Assembly (NCBI RefSeq): GCF_964204645.1
Contig: NC_134026.1
Span: forward strand, 29,158,650 to 29,222,649
DNA length: 64,000 nt
Direction of reading: 5' to 3'
Source of the DNA: Tubulanus polymorphus
Taxonomy: Eukaryota > Nemertea > Palaeonemertea > Tubulaniformes > Tubulanidae
In this document: positions 20,035 to 33,000 of the stretch, in pieces
Numbering within the stretch: position 1 is the stretch's first letter
Layout of the letters: each line of letters starts with the position of its first letter
Made by a program: the position numbers and the translations under genes
The notes under the pieces: model-generated
Database searches by the model: none
What the model was told of the DNA's origin: nothing
What the model saw: only the letters and a program-made list of their open reading frames with translations

Positions 20035-21850
20035 TCAAACAATAGTAGCAGGTTTTGACACCTGTCTAATCGGTCTTCTCGTAAACGATATCTTATTTTT
20101 CCATTCATGAAATGTTCGGTCGAATTTCGACTTGTTTTTACTATAAACGTTAAGATATATCCCTAGCAGCACTATCAAACCAGACCACACATACCTGTAA
20201 ATAATAGTAAATATATTGCATAAGACAAGGGCTTTAGAGGAGTTCTATAATAATGGCCTGAAATTAACATTATTTACTTACTGCATTGTGAACGGTTTAG
20301 AGAAGAATATGAAAGATAAGATAATTGTTACCGCTTTCCTACAAGTTGTTACTGAAAATGAAATATGAAAAAAAAAATCTTTTTATAAACTCGAAAAAAA
20401 GCTGCAGTTTTTACTCCTTGTATCAATTACCTGTAACAGCTACTAATGCTCCAACTGTTTTAACTAGAGCGAGCACAAAGTTGATTCCAAGATACCCACT
20501 CAGTGAAAATATCACAGCATATCCATATGTCTTCAGAGGATACTGAAAAATTGTCATCGCTTATTCTCAATATTAACAATTCAGTACAGGGACCTAAAAC
20601 TGATCAAAACCAAGAACTACTTACATTGAGACAAAACTGAAATGCTGGAACGAGTTGTCCAAACATCAATAAACCAAAAAGGATATATACAAATCCTATA
20701 GCATAGGAGTACAATACCTAGAAAATAATTGAAAAAGAAATTGTTTCAATACGTGTACAATATCATCTCATGAATGGGTACCAGCAGAGAATTTACATAC
20801 CATTTCACTATTGCTGCTACCATGTAGTTTCATAGCTTTTTCTTGCACATTGCCTATCACTGCATCGGCACATAGAGCCAAAGAGATCAATACCACCCCT
20901 AGAATTATGAGAATATTTAGTTAATCATATTCAGGAGTAGATGAATATATCGGTAGTTGTGAAACTATACTAACCATAAAGATGAAAGTTTGGAGACATC
21001 GAACTATCCGCTAATGTGAACATTATCAAACCTATACTCATCAATAGACAAGCTACAAAATCTAGAACTTTATAAACTTTTCCTGAAATGAAAGTATACC
21101 TTTTAAGAAATCGAATACTTGATTCACCGCTTGTGGAGTTTCAATATTGATCTTTTGAGCACGTATACCTTGTATGATTATTCCACCGATAAGAACTGGA
21201 ATTAGTTTACAACATTTGAAAACCACTTGAGTTGGGTAGTTCAGATATCCGACTGATGTATTGGACAGACCCATAGTAGCAACAGTCAAAAATGCTATGA
21301 GACTATAAGTTTTCAATGGAATTCTGAAATTGAACATTATATCAAGTAAGCAGAACTGAATCTGGATGAAATTGATTTAAAAACACAGTAGATTTTGGAC
21401 TCATACTTTCTAGATTTATCCTGTTTGAATCGAAGTTCCACCAAACCGAATCCTGTATAACAAGCAAATTGTACTAAAGTTAAATACCAGCCATACGGAC
21501 GGAATCCTTCCAACTTGAATATCAGCTCCTGAAAACGATACATAAAATCAGCGAAATAATCGAAAACTAAAATCTAATTGTAGCTGAAAGGTTCTTACTT
21601 GAAAATATCCATAAATCAGATAGAATACGAATACTCCTAAAACGCATATGAAAAACTGTGATATTTCAGAATATTTTCCAATGTCTATTCCCAAAATCTT
21701 TAAGTCCTCAGCCTTCTCTTTTCTATCGACAGGAATCGAGATTTTAACTTCGCCGAGGTCTGAAGTTTTCGGGTTTATATTTATGATTTTTCGGTCCTTG
21801 TTGTTGCCTTTGTAACGAAGATCGCTGATAATTTGAAAGAATCGAGACAT
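20035..21850 (-). CDS. SLC35B3: Adenosine 3'-phospho 5'-phosphosulfate transporter 2
   Basis: SLC35B3 carries the sulfate donor PAPS from cytosol into the Golgi lumen for sulfation of glycans and proteins. Nine exons on the minus strand (21599-21850, 21407-21528, 21169-21323, 20975-21082, 20801-20898, 20625-20717, 20431-20542, 20282-20351, 20035-20194) total 1170 bp, giving 389 residues; the human protein has 401. Ten hydrophobic segments are expected and most can be read. Family blocks include GFRPYGWYLTLVQFACYTGF, GLSNTSVGYLNYPTQVVFKC, ADSSMSPNFHLYGV, ALCADAVIGNVQEKAMK, SGYLGINFVLALVK, and RKAVTIILSFIFFSKPFT followed by YVWSGL. The hydrophilic N-terminus (about 70 residues) is cytosolic. 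A GTAATT donor near 22005 suggests a non-coding upstream exon. The gene is head-to-head with THOC1. Confidence 0.95.
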
Positions 21851-22408
21851 GACGTTTTCTGTGAAAAAAAAACAAAAATTTTGGCAAACATTTTCCCAAT
21901 TCTTTTCTAGGCTTATCTAAATACAGATTTGTTGAATTTTTTGAAAGTGGATGGTAAATGGTTGTATTCTAGGATTTTTGATACAAAAACCAAATAAAGA
22001 ATTACCTCGATCCCTTGCTTGTGATTCTAATGAAATGTTTACCATTTGATTTGTTGTCATGTTAAGATAATTAAACCATCTCGAAATTAATGGACCAACT
22101 CAATTTTGACACCGGCCTGTGTAATACGTCATCAAAACATGTCATGTAGTTGATGTTGCAACGAAATAGTATGATCAGACTTTCATTAATTCGTAATTTG
22201 TGTTAATTATTACATCATTTCTAAAAAATATATTGGAAAATAATTATGTTCTTCATTTTTCGAATTTAATAATTCAAGTTAATATTGTGTTGTAAATTTG
22301 TTAGCAATAATTCCACTTCTAGAGCAATGTATTTTTATGAGACACGAGCCGGAAATAATTTTCAATAAAATTTAATTGGAATACAATAAAGGCATCCTGC
22401 TCGTTGAA
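21851..22408. promoter_or_regulatory. Shared upstream region of SLC35B3 and THOC1
   Basis: Only 558 bp separate the two divergent start codons, and part of this is 5' UTR on either side. It therefore has to contain both promoters. The stretch is AT-rich, and I cannot assign individual transcription factor sites or a TATA box reliably. Confidence 0.5.
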
Positions 22409-25400
22409 ATGCCTAAGACCGCGGCTTCGAGCTTTAGTTTTGACACTTCGAGGAAATCACTTCGTGTAAGTATTTATTGTTTTTCTATAGTCAAATGGGA
22501 TTAGTAGAAACATCTAATAACAAATATAAAAAGATGATACAAAAGGTGGAATGGAAAAAGGTATTTGAATTTGATTGGAATTTGGATTGTGACTTATGAG
22601 TTATCTCAAAATTGAATGATTTTAGAGTGTAAGTTATAAAAGGAAATTTAAAACTAGTTTACCATTTTTTTCAGGATATTATTCATAAAACAGATCAGTA
22701 TGACAGCATTGAAAAAATCAGCTCAAATTTCTCTAAGCTTGCCGGAAGGTTTGTATTCCACCACTGCCCAGCCAGGATAAACAGTCTCTCTAATAGATTT
22801 CCGAATGTTGTAGAACCTTGTTTTGTATTAATGTATTTCTGTTTTAGTGATGTTGAAAAGAAACTTGCATTGGATCAAGCATTCAGAGATTGTTTGAAAG
22901 ATCTAGTTGTAAGTTACTCCTCTGCTCTATCCTATAGTATCATTGACTATTTATATGGAATAGAGGGCTGAATCTAATGATTGACTGCTTTAAATTTTAC
23001 AGTTGAATTCCAGTGAATGTGAGACTTACAAAGCCTTAATCAACCTTTCAGTATTAGCTGTGAAAAATGGTAAGAGACATGGAATCTTAATCGCCCACTA
23101 CTAAAGGGAAGAAGATATCTTGAACCTATCAATGATACCAGAGTGGTGCTCTGAGAAATTAAGACATTGAGTTTACATGAAAATTTCTACAAGGTTTTAA
23201 ACTGTAGATTATCTTTCAGAATTATGTTCACCATCGACGCCGTTTCTGATGTTATCTGATGTATTTGATAGTGTCACATTAGAGAGATGCGATGATGTTT
23301 TTACATATGTCGAAGAAGGTGTCATGGAATGGAAATCTGTGAGTTTCATTAACCCTCTCAGTGCGTCTACACCGCAGTGCAGTGTATAAATCAGTGATAG
23401 ACTTTGCTAGTACACCGCATTGTGGTGTATTGATGTAATTAGTAATCAGTTAATTATCTCTCTTGAAAAATGGCAGCACCTGTCAAACGTAGTGAAATAC
23501 TAGTAACTAACGATAAACCGTGCCGCAGTGTAGATGCACTATAGTGGTATTCCCATTATTCAACACACTAGGGTGGAATTTTTTAAAATTTTCAAATTAT
23601 ATCCAGCACTATAGGGTATTGATTAGTCAGCACTGAAAGAGTTTAACAATTCCAAATTTAGCTTTAGAACAATTCCTTCTTACTTACTGTTTGTTGTTTT
23701 CAATTAAAGGATATGTTTTATGGAGCTGGAAAGAATTACCTGTTGAGAATGTGTAATGGTATGTATGAATTACAGATATCCAGATGACGTCAATGAAAAC
23801 TTCATTTGAAAATTACTGTCATAATTTCAGATCTTTTACGACGGTTATCGAAATCACAGAACACGGTGTTTTGTGGTCGAATTCAGCTGTTTCTAGCACG
23901 ATTGTTCCCTCTATCGGAGAAATCAGGTCAGTAAGAATTCATTCAACATGTTCATTAAATAGGTACGCGCAATTTTGCGTATCTTCAAACCCTGACAGAG
24001 AAGTGGGCAATTTCTTCACAACTACATGAAATACGTATTGATTTGATTGAAGGTTTGAATTTAATGAGTCAGTTCCATGTGGACAACGTGACTAAATTTG
24101 ATCTGGAGATCGACATGACCCATTTCAAGGTAAGCCACGTCTCAATGCGATATTTTATAAAGATAATCTGTCCTGGATGGGATAATCACGATAGTAATGA
24201 TTTCTATAGGAAACTGGTGAGAAGTCGATCGAGGAGAGTATGGATGTTGAAGAAGGAGAGATGAATGAACCTGCCGGGTATGTCAATTAGGTAGAATCAA
24301 TTATGTAGGTTGTTCATTGTTCATGGCTTTAATTCATTATTCCGATATAATTTCAGGTCTGTTCCTATAGATTACAATATGTATCGTAAATTCTGGTCGT
24401 TACAAGATTACTTCCGCTCACCGTTACAATGTTATGAGAAACTTGCCTGGAGACAGTTTCAATCGGTCAGTTGGAAGCCTTTCCGTTTCTTTTGTAGTTT
24501 TGTCATACCGAGTTCATTCAACTCATTCTCCATTTTCGCTCTATTTCTAGAATGCCAATGATGTTTTAAACGCGTTTACTAGTTATAAATTACCCGACAT
24601 CAAAATCTCGAAGAAAAAACAACCGAAAACCTCGAAGTCTCAGAACACATACTTTGCCAAGTATCTCACCAGCTCTAAGGCAAGTTGTTTGTGGTTTCTC
24701 TTCAAATTTCATGCGTTATATTTCCTTCTCTATGTTTATATTTTCTAAATTTGTGTAGCTATTGGATCTGCAACTAAGTGATAGTAACTTCAGGAGATAT
24801 GTCCTCACGCAGTTCATTATTCTATTTCAATATCTGAACGCTACTGTCAAATTCAAAAGGTATCTAGTATTTTCTCCCCCTCTCTGTTGGTCAGATATTT
24901 TTGATATCAAACAAATTCCAAAAAATATATGCATGTAAAATTTATTTCCATTCAGCAATGAACATGTGATGAGTGAAGAACAATCTAATTGGGTGAAAGA
25001 AACCACCGCAAAAGTTCTACAATTAATCAAAGAAACACCACCAGATGGCGCATCATTCGCTGAATATTTACAGGTAATTCTTCAAACCTGAAATTTAGAT
25101 TTAAAAAGTATAATATGTATTCATCACTTAAGAAATATTTATCTCTGAATTTAGCATGTTCTACAAAGAGAGGAGAATTGGAATAGTTGGAAAAATGATG
25201 GTTGTCCGAATTTTGTCCGCGAGAAATCCGTCGATGCTAAACCTCGGCAACGGTTAGATTTCGCTTAGAGTTTCATCGGTTTTATAATTCATTCAGAGCA
25301 TGTAATTGTTTATGTGTTAATTTCGAACAGGAAAAAGAGAAGCCTCGGCGATGATATCAGAGCATGTGGTGGTAAAGTAATAAAGATGGGTAGCCCTGAA

Positions 25401-26508
25401 TTAACCAGATTATGGAACTTATGCCCGGATAATATTGAGGCTTGCAAGGCAGAATCTAGGTACGATGATTTGTGATGATTAAATCTATGCATGAAATGTG
25501 TGATCAAATAGTTTCAATAACTCAATTCGATGCATCATTTCAGAATATTTCTACCAAGCTTGGAGAAATTCTTCGAACCCGCTATAGAGGCAGCAAATCC
25601 AGAAAACATGGTTGAAGATCAGTATAAGTATGTTTATTTCTTAACCCTGTCTGTTTGCATAGCTTAAGAAATTCTTTAAAGAAAATCGTATGTTAAAAAA
25701 TTTGCTCTTGCAGAGATCACCTGAAAGCGAACTGGCAATGGACAGCGCTGAGATTGTTAGCTAGAAGAAGTCCACATTTCTTCTCCCAGACAAACCAACC
25801 AGGGAAACCGTTACATAATTTCTTGGAAGGATTGTTTGCAAAAATGGCGAAAGAAATTCCGAGCGTAAGATAATGTCATTCTTGTGAATTGACCAATCGT
25901 TGATTCTGATTAGAAATACGATCTAATCAATAATTAGATATGTGTGTATTTCAGTCTCAGAACGATGAAAAGTTAGATGAAAGTAAAGTCGATGAAGAAG
26001 TTGAAGGTGGTGAACAAGGACAAGATGAAGACCTTCAGGGAGAAAATGGTAAATATTAAACGCCATTATTATATTGCTTTTACGTCATTCATTGTCATAA
26101 TTATTGTATGCAAAACATCACTTACAGCAAAAGAGAATGAACCAGACACTCTTAGTAAAGAACTTATCGAGATGGTTGCAGAAAAGTTAGATGATAATTG
26201 GAAGAAATTGGCAACTGAATTAAATTTCACCGGTGAAGATGTTAAGTTTATCGAAAGCGATGTAGAAACCGTTGATGCTAAGGCAAAAGCTATGAAAATG
26301 CTTACAAACTGGATGGTAAGTATAGTTCCGATTACATCTTAATGTTTAAAATATCTGATATGAGGTAGAATTAGATGACGATTACATCCATACATTTCAG
26401 GAGGTTGAAGGTGAACGGGCTTCAAATACACAACTGAATGTGGCTCTTAGAGAAATAGGATTAACATCAATAGCTGATGTTGTGTTTGGCGAAGTAAATA
26501 ACTCATAA
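22409..26508 (+). CDS. THOC1: THO complex subunit 1
   Basis: THOC1 (Hpr1 orthologue) is a scaffold subunit of the nuclear THO/TREX complex that couples transcription to mRNP packaging and export. Twenty exons total 1986 bp (661 residues, human 657): 22409-22465, 22675-22748, 22848-22908, 23003-23069, 23220-23338, 23710-23758, 23831-23926, 24053-24129, 24210-24277, 24357-24475, 24551-24679, 24759-24859, 24956-25073, 25155-25252, 25331-25459, 25544-25627, 25714-25864, 25955-26048, 26129-26315, 26401-26508. Diagnostic blocks are [50 protein letters not shown] and ARRSPHFF. The C-terminal death domain is in the last two exons ([20 protein letters not shown]). The intron after 24679 starts with GC (AAG|GCAAGT), a known minor donor class. 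The exon before 23710 is preceded by an intron carrying the second piggyBac-like MITE. Confidence 0.96.
23353..23642. mobile_element. piggyBac-like MITE, copy 2 (in THOC1 intron)
   Basis: A 290-bp element flanked by intact TTAA on both sides (23349-23352 and 23643-23646), with ends CCCTCTCAGTGCG and CACTGAAAGAGT. It aligns over its full length to 2129-2416 in the same orientation; the interiors share GGCAGCACCTGTCAAAC and GATGCACTATAGTGGTATTC. Short internal inverted repeats around ACACCGCA.TG.GGTGTA could fold into hairpins. Confidence 0.88.
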
Positions 26509-27048
26509 ATATTCCTTATTTAAAGATCTTCAGCATTTATATGTAATCTATGTCCTATTTTGTACTGTAAATAAATCAACAAAAGAATCAATCAGTAATT
26601 ATTGTTGTATGCGTCGTTCATTGTTGATGTTCGTCGTCCTTATCGATGAGATTATGAGAACTCCATTGATTTGCTGTGATTGTTCCAATATCCATTGAAA
26701 CTACTTTCACCCAGTCCTGTGAGTGGCTGTATCCACAGCCATCTAAGTTGCTCTACAATCCCAGTGATGTGAAGATATAAAAAACATCTCAAAGGATTAA
26801 TATCGTAACATTGGTTTATACGTACAAAGTAGATTTATTAATTCATATATTTATCAAAAATCTTTATCAAATATATATATATATTTCTATAAATATTAAT
26901 AATTAATCATCTGCTAATATAAAATGTTGAAAATTCAATAACAATTTACTAGGCAAATTTTGATACAAACATACAAAACCACCTTTGTTTTAACGAAGAA
27001 CTAATTCATTCCGAAATTGTATGAGGCTTCACACTAGACTAATTATCA
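26509..27048. terminator. Tail-to-tail gap between THOC1 and CPLANE1, with a THOC1 poly(A) signal
   Basis: AATAAA at 26569-26574, 61 bp after the THOC1 stop, is the probable polyadenylation signal. The rest of the 540-bp gap should hold the CPLANE1 3' UTR on the other strand. A short (AT)n run lies at about 26872-26882. A block CCAATATCCATTGAAACTA near 26688 also occurs near 16111 and may be a shared repeat fragment. Confidence 0.6.
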
Positions 27049-30000
27049 CTATACATCAGCGATCATCATATTAACAGCATCCCAGTCAATAACACTCATA
27101 ATACTGCCTTCACTTATAGAACCAACTAAATCATTAACATCTACTAAATGTTTGTATTGATCGTCATCATCGGTCAATGCTGCTTCAGCCCCCTACGAAC
27201 AAACAAACAGTAATATAAGCATCCGAATAATTGTGAGAATAAGTGAGACGAGACGAATTTATAAACTTACGAGAGTCATACTATCATCATCTTCATATAG
27301 AATTCTGTGTACAGCTTCATCCATACTGAGTGGACTAATATCCGAATCGATATCGTCAGGATCGGCGTATGGGTCGGCATAAGGACGGGTTCGTCGTACA
27401 TGACTCCGTACTGGTGGACTGTGATATGTTTTCTGAGGTTTGACTCCTACAGAGAATTACACAATATATAAACTACTATTCCTCTTCAAGTTTGCATATT
27501 GATATGAGTATAAAGAATCAGTATTTAACCTACCATACGCCTGTTTATGTTTTGGTTTAGGTGCTGCAGCCTGTATTTTCTGTAACTGTTCCACATAGGT
27601 GACTGGTTTTCTCGGCTGTCTGCGAGTCACTGAAGGTACACTTACTCTTTGTGATTCCATATTTTCTGCTATAAAATGAAGAGGAACGCAATAGAGATAT
27701 TGTAATTTGCAAAAACATGATGAATTTGCGGCGTGATGAATTTACCGGATTGTCTAGCAGATGTCTGTTGCAATCTTTCAGTATAAGTAGATGGTCTTTG
27801 AGCCGGTTTTTTAGAAGTTATTCCTTGTTTAGTAATAGACACACGATATCCCGGCGGTAAATTTTCACCTAAAAGAAACAAATTGAGTGTCGTTACGTTA
27901 AATTACTAACTTCCAGATTATAAATAGATGATAATGTCGTATTTTACTCTACCTGATTTTCTGATAGGTTTCGTGAATGTTGCGGACGGATTTTTCATTT
28001 CTTGAAGTCGTTCAGTGTAAGTTTTCAGGGGTCGGGTTACGGATGGTTTGTGTGCGGGATAAACACCAGGAATTCTCTTAGATCCTGAATAAAACAACAT
28101 CAATTCATTGTAACTGAACGACCGTGACGACATCATTCACATTATTCAAATACTTACCATAGATTTTCTCCTGTTCTTTGCGAGATATTTCACCAGATTC
28201 TACGACTGCTGTTCCTTTGTTCAATTCCGCCAAGCGCTCTGCGTAGGTCTGCTTTTTTCGTGGGCCTTGTTTATTAGTTTTACGAGTAATTTCTGGACGT
28301 TGCATTTTCACCATAGCCTTCAGAGGTTTAGGTTTGTATATTTTAGTAGATGACGATGGTTGTTCTTGTTCTCTTCCATTCGGTGGTTTACTTTCATCGT
28401 GATAATCCATAGCTTCTATTTGACGTGTATACGAAGCTAAAGCTCGAGCAGTGTCCGCGTCATCAGTGTAAACGCTAGATGCATCAACGTCGTACGAATG
28501 TAAAACTTCTTGTGTAAGTCTCACTTGTGGATGGGCTCTGTAAAAATGTTGTAAATAACGTTAAATTGCCTGAATTACGCGTTAACACAGCTGCCACTGT
28601 TTTTCTTAACCAGTTGCCACCACAAGTTACCTCTTAGTTGGCGATCGAGCCGTTTTAGTCAGTCATTATTCAAATTCGATTATGTGATTGATAAGAAGGA
28701 TCAGCTATGAGATAACTCGTAGTTGCAATGATGGCAGAACTGGAACTATGAGATATCTCATAGTCTGCAAGTACATTGATTTGATTTACCTGTCATGCAC
28801 TGGTTGAGAAACATGCATCCAGTCGGGATCATAATCGACACCAGACCTAGCGACCTCGCGTACAGGACTTCGAGCGAGTATTGACTTCGGTTTAAACACT
28901 CTACTGCGATCTAACGGAGATTTAACTCTCGTAGTTGTAGCTGTAGTCGGAGGTGGTGATTGTTGAGTTGGAGGAGGACTATACGCGAGTCTAGGGCGTG
29001 ACTGAAATGCTGCAGGAGTTTCTGGTTGATCTTTGATAATGTCAGCCATTAAAACGGCAGCTTCTTCCTTCCTGCGTTCTATATCGCTCTGAAATCGAGA
29101 TTTTCTTTCCGCTTCTCGTTTTCTGTCCAACGCTTGAATCTCTTTTATCGTTCCAGTTTCCTGTTGAATATAATGACATGATTGTACAGATGATTGCAGG
29201 GACAGGAACAAAAGGAGTAAATTTTTCACCTGCAACTAACAGAGCAGCAATCAGCTGCACAGGATATAGGCATTGAAATGCACTGAAATTTCATTTTCCA
29301 GACCCGTTTTGGCTCTGCGTAGATAATTGCCCTTGTTTAGCAAATACCTGGTATACCCTTTTCATTTCTGTGGGTCAAAGTCTATCCCTGGATTCTATCT
29401 ACGATGTATCGGTATATTCTCATAGAATACTTACGAGTAATTTATCAGAACCAGGTTTATAAGGATGACGTTCAGCTTCTCGTAATTGTTGAAGTCGTTT
29501 GATATATTGTTCTCGTTGTTCAGCTCGTCGCTTCTCAATGAATTCATTCAATTCCTCTTTATTTCTCTGTTTCGTCGTATCATCGGTAACAGACTCACGC
29601 GGAGTATCGTGGAATATTTCCTGAAGTTGTTCCATATTCAGATCTGTTTCTGCGATGTCATCTCTTGCGGTTAATTGACTGAAACAGGATCAAAATCATG
29701 TTTAAACCGTTATCAAATAACAGGATGGCCATTTTCCACCCATTAACAAATCCCCTAGGTTTTCCCCGATTTTTCTATGTGATTACACAAAATTCCAGTG
29801 AATCAGAGAAGTTTCTAAGTTTAAAAATAATGTTCTAATTCATAAATTTTTCAAAGATATCCCTGATTGATAAAACCTACTTTGCTCTATCGACTAATTT
29901 CCGAGCTTCGTTTTCCGTCAAACCGTAATCACCGGCATCGATATCACCCCTAGCAATCACCTCGCCGATAATATCGCTAACACCGCTCAGACCGGAGATT

Positions 30001-33000
30001 CTCAGATTTTCAGCGTCTTTCGCGCTAGCTCTAACACTCGGGATGCCCTCAGATTTTCTGGGTGAAACCACTTTCTGTCACGACGTATAAAGAATCATGG
30101 AAATCGTTATTTCTTGAAGTTCTACAGGATATTATATTTGGAAGATTATTTGGATTGTTAACGAACCTGCGTTGATTTAGGACTATATTCAGCCGATGAT
30201 AAGACATCAGCTCTTGGATAATAGCTATCTCCAGGAGCTACGGCTTCATTCAGATTTTCTATTGTATTCATCAGCTAGAAATAGAAAATAATATCCATCT
30301 TGAAGCTATCCAGGGACACGGGCAAGAAAGAGAGGGAGACAGGGGCATAAATGTGTTTTACATACTAATTTAGTATCACTATATTCCTCTTCAATATTAC
30401 GAGACATCTCATCGATCGCGTTTATCTGTTGGTTCATTTCTTGTAATTTTCTCATCACGGCGTTCTTTGACTTGCTACGAGCCGCGCGTCCGGGTATAAT
30501 CTGATCGGCAAACCTGCAATTAATTAACAGAAAGTCAGTCTTATGAATATTCTGCATCAGAAACAAAGTACTTCATCGATATTTACTGTTTTTCTGATGT
30601 AATTTGATGACTGAACATTCGCAGCGTGGTTGGATCAGGTCCTGTTCGATACTGCATCTCATCCGCTGGGATCGGACTTACTCCTACAAAACACACAACA
30701 TCACAAATTAGTTAAACATGTTCTCAATTCTTACCGATCGATATTAAACCGAGTTACTCTGTACCTTTCTCAACGACAGCGATCCTGGTGGGTGAGGAGC
30801 CGCGTGAACGAGGTTTTTCAACGATCTGTACTCGTTGCGGAGTTGAGGAAACGATGTCATCCATTACACCGGCATCAATATCAATAACATTAATATACGA
30901 TCTACCGGATCCGGGACCTTCCTGTAACAGTAAACTGAATTAATAAATGGAACATAATTCAATGACTTCAGAATCGCTATAGGAATTACTGGTTTACCTG
31001 AACGGGTTGCGAAGCGTCATTCCCAAATCTCAATCCGAAGAAAATGTCAGGTGGAAGTACGTTACTTCCATTTTGTACTGATACCATGTAATCAGTGAAT
31101 TGTTTCCAAGCAGATGGTTCCTGCCGACGAACATGTTCATCAAGATCTTCAGTAGATGTAGCAAACTCAACCTATTCAACATTAAACATTCAGTATGATG
31201 GGTGGGATTAGGTGATTACTTGAAGAGAAATATCTTTAGTTGCCCTTTAAATGATGTTGGGGAAGGGAATTCCACAGATCCACAATTCTCTATTGGAACT
31301 TGGAATTATGAGGTAACTTACTTTTTTTGGTGATGTAAATTTGTTTTTAACGAGTACATCGTACTGTACTTTAGCACTCGTATCAGGACCCTCTGTTGCA
31401 TGTTTGCTGTACAGGTATTCATCATAACTTCCTACAAAATCAAAACATCTTCAATTTTCCTGTACTTCCATATCTTATATACCGGTAATAGAAGTTCAAA
31501 CTGATAAAGCTGCGAAAGATAACCAACCAGGTTTGATAGCGTAGCCGTGATGAATTCGAAGATTATCTTCATCTATTCCATCGTACTGATTATCAGCATC
31601 TTTTACTTCAGTAGTAACCGCAATACTGCGATTATTACTGATTACTTCAGGACTTTGAGATTTATGTGAACTGCGAGTTGAAGTTCGTTCAGGGCTACTG
31701 GGCATCTGTTGAAACTAGAAACACAGTGGAAATATTGATATGAACGGAACAATATCTGATAACAGGCGTAAAATCTATAAATTTTACCTTATCGATACGC
31801 GAGACGACTGGACGAACAGAGGAACTCTTTGACTTTTCTATTTGTTCGCTTTCTGATGATTCTGATTGACTGTATTTTCTAATTCGATGAATTTGCCTTC
31901 ACAAAAAATACGATAATGTCAAAATGATACAAATTGAAGACACAAAATTTGTATTAATGTGACGTATTTAAAAAGAAAAAACGAACCTTTTTTCCTCATT
32001 GCGTCGTTCCTGATCTGGGATCGCATTGAAGTCAATATGCAGTAAATTAATACCGAAACGTTTGGCGTCTCGGGCTTGTAGTCCGGCACGTGCTTCCTCT
32101 TGAAACTCCCGTAATTTCTCCTGTTTTATTCGTTCATTATCGATGAACTGTCGTTGTTGCAGCGAAGCGGTGTACTGCGCTGCCGCAGGTGGCACAAATA
32201 ATTGTGGCTCTTTAGGAATATGAAGCAATGGGAACGGTATACCGGAAACATGTTGACCACCAGACGGAACTGGAGGTGCAGGTGGACGTGGTCTATAACT
32301 AAAGAATGGTAACGAAGGTGGTACATTTTCATTATGTTGATAAGGAGCTGGTTGAATCCACGCTTGTGTCGGAACGGAAGGTAATCTGAAATCGGGTTGT
32401 ATAGATCTGAATGGTTGCCGGTAACTCCTCTGATCCGTAGATTGATTTGTAATGCGTAATAATGGAATTGGTTCTCTGTTTATTTCACCGGTCAGTGCGT
32501 GTAATTCGTTTAACGCGTAGTTCACCGAGTCTGATTTCTGTTGTCGTTTTCGTTGTAAATCTTTTTCGGGAATATTGAATTCGACTTTTTTCTCCGAGCT
32601 TTCACGTTTGCTACTCGAGCTCGACTGGTGTACCGCTGTCCCGACCGTTGTCCCGACTGTTCTCGTTTTCGTGGTATTTCTCAACGCTGATTTCTGTTTT
32701 TCGCTTTCGATCGTTTCCGAAGCGAGACTTCCGGACGAAACGTCGAAATCCGTCGCATTCAATACGCCGTCGGAATCGAGATTAGCCGGTTGTCTCTCGT
32801 CGGATTTACGTCTATGGCGACGGATCCTTGCCTCGGATTGCGTAACGGTTCCTTTCGATGCCTGAGACGACTGTTTCAACGTCAGTGTTGTTTGAGTAGC
32901 AGCGCTGTGTATATATAATGGTACAGTGTTCGATTGATGATGAGTATATACAGGTTGTGGTTGTTGTGGTGGTATATATGATTCTCCCTCTACTGCTCCT

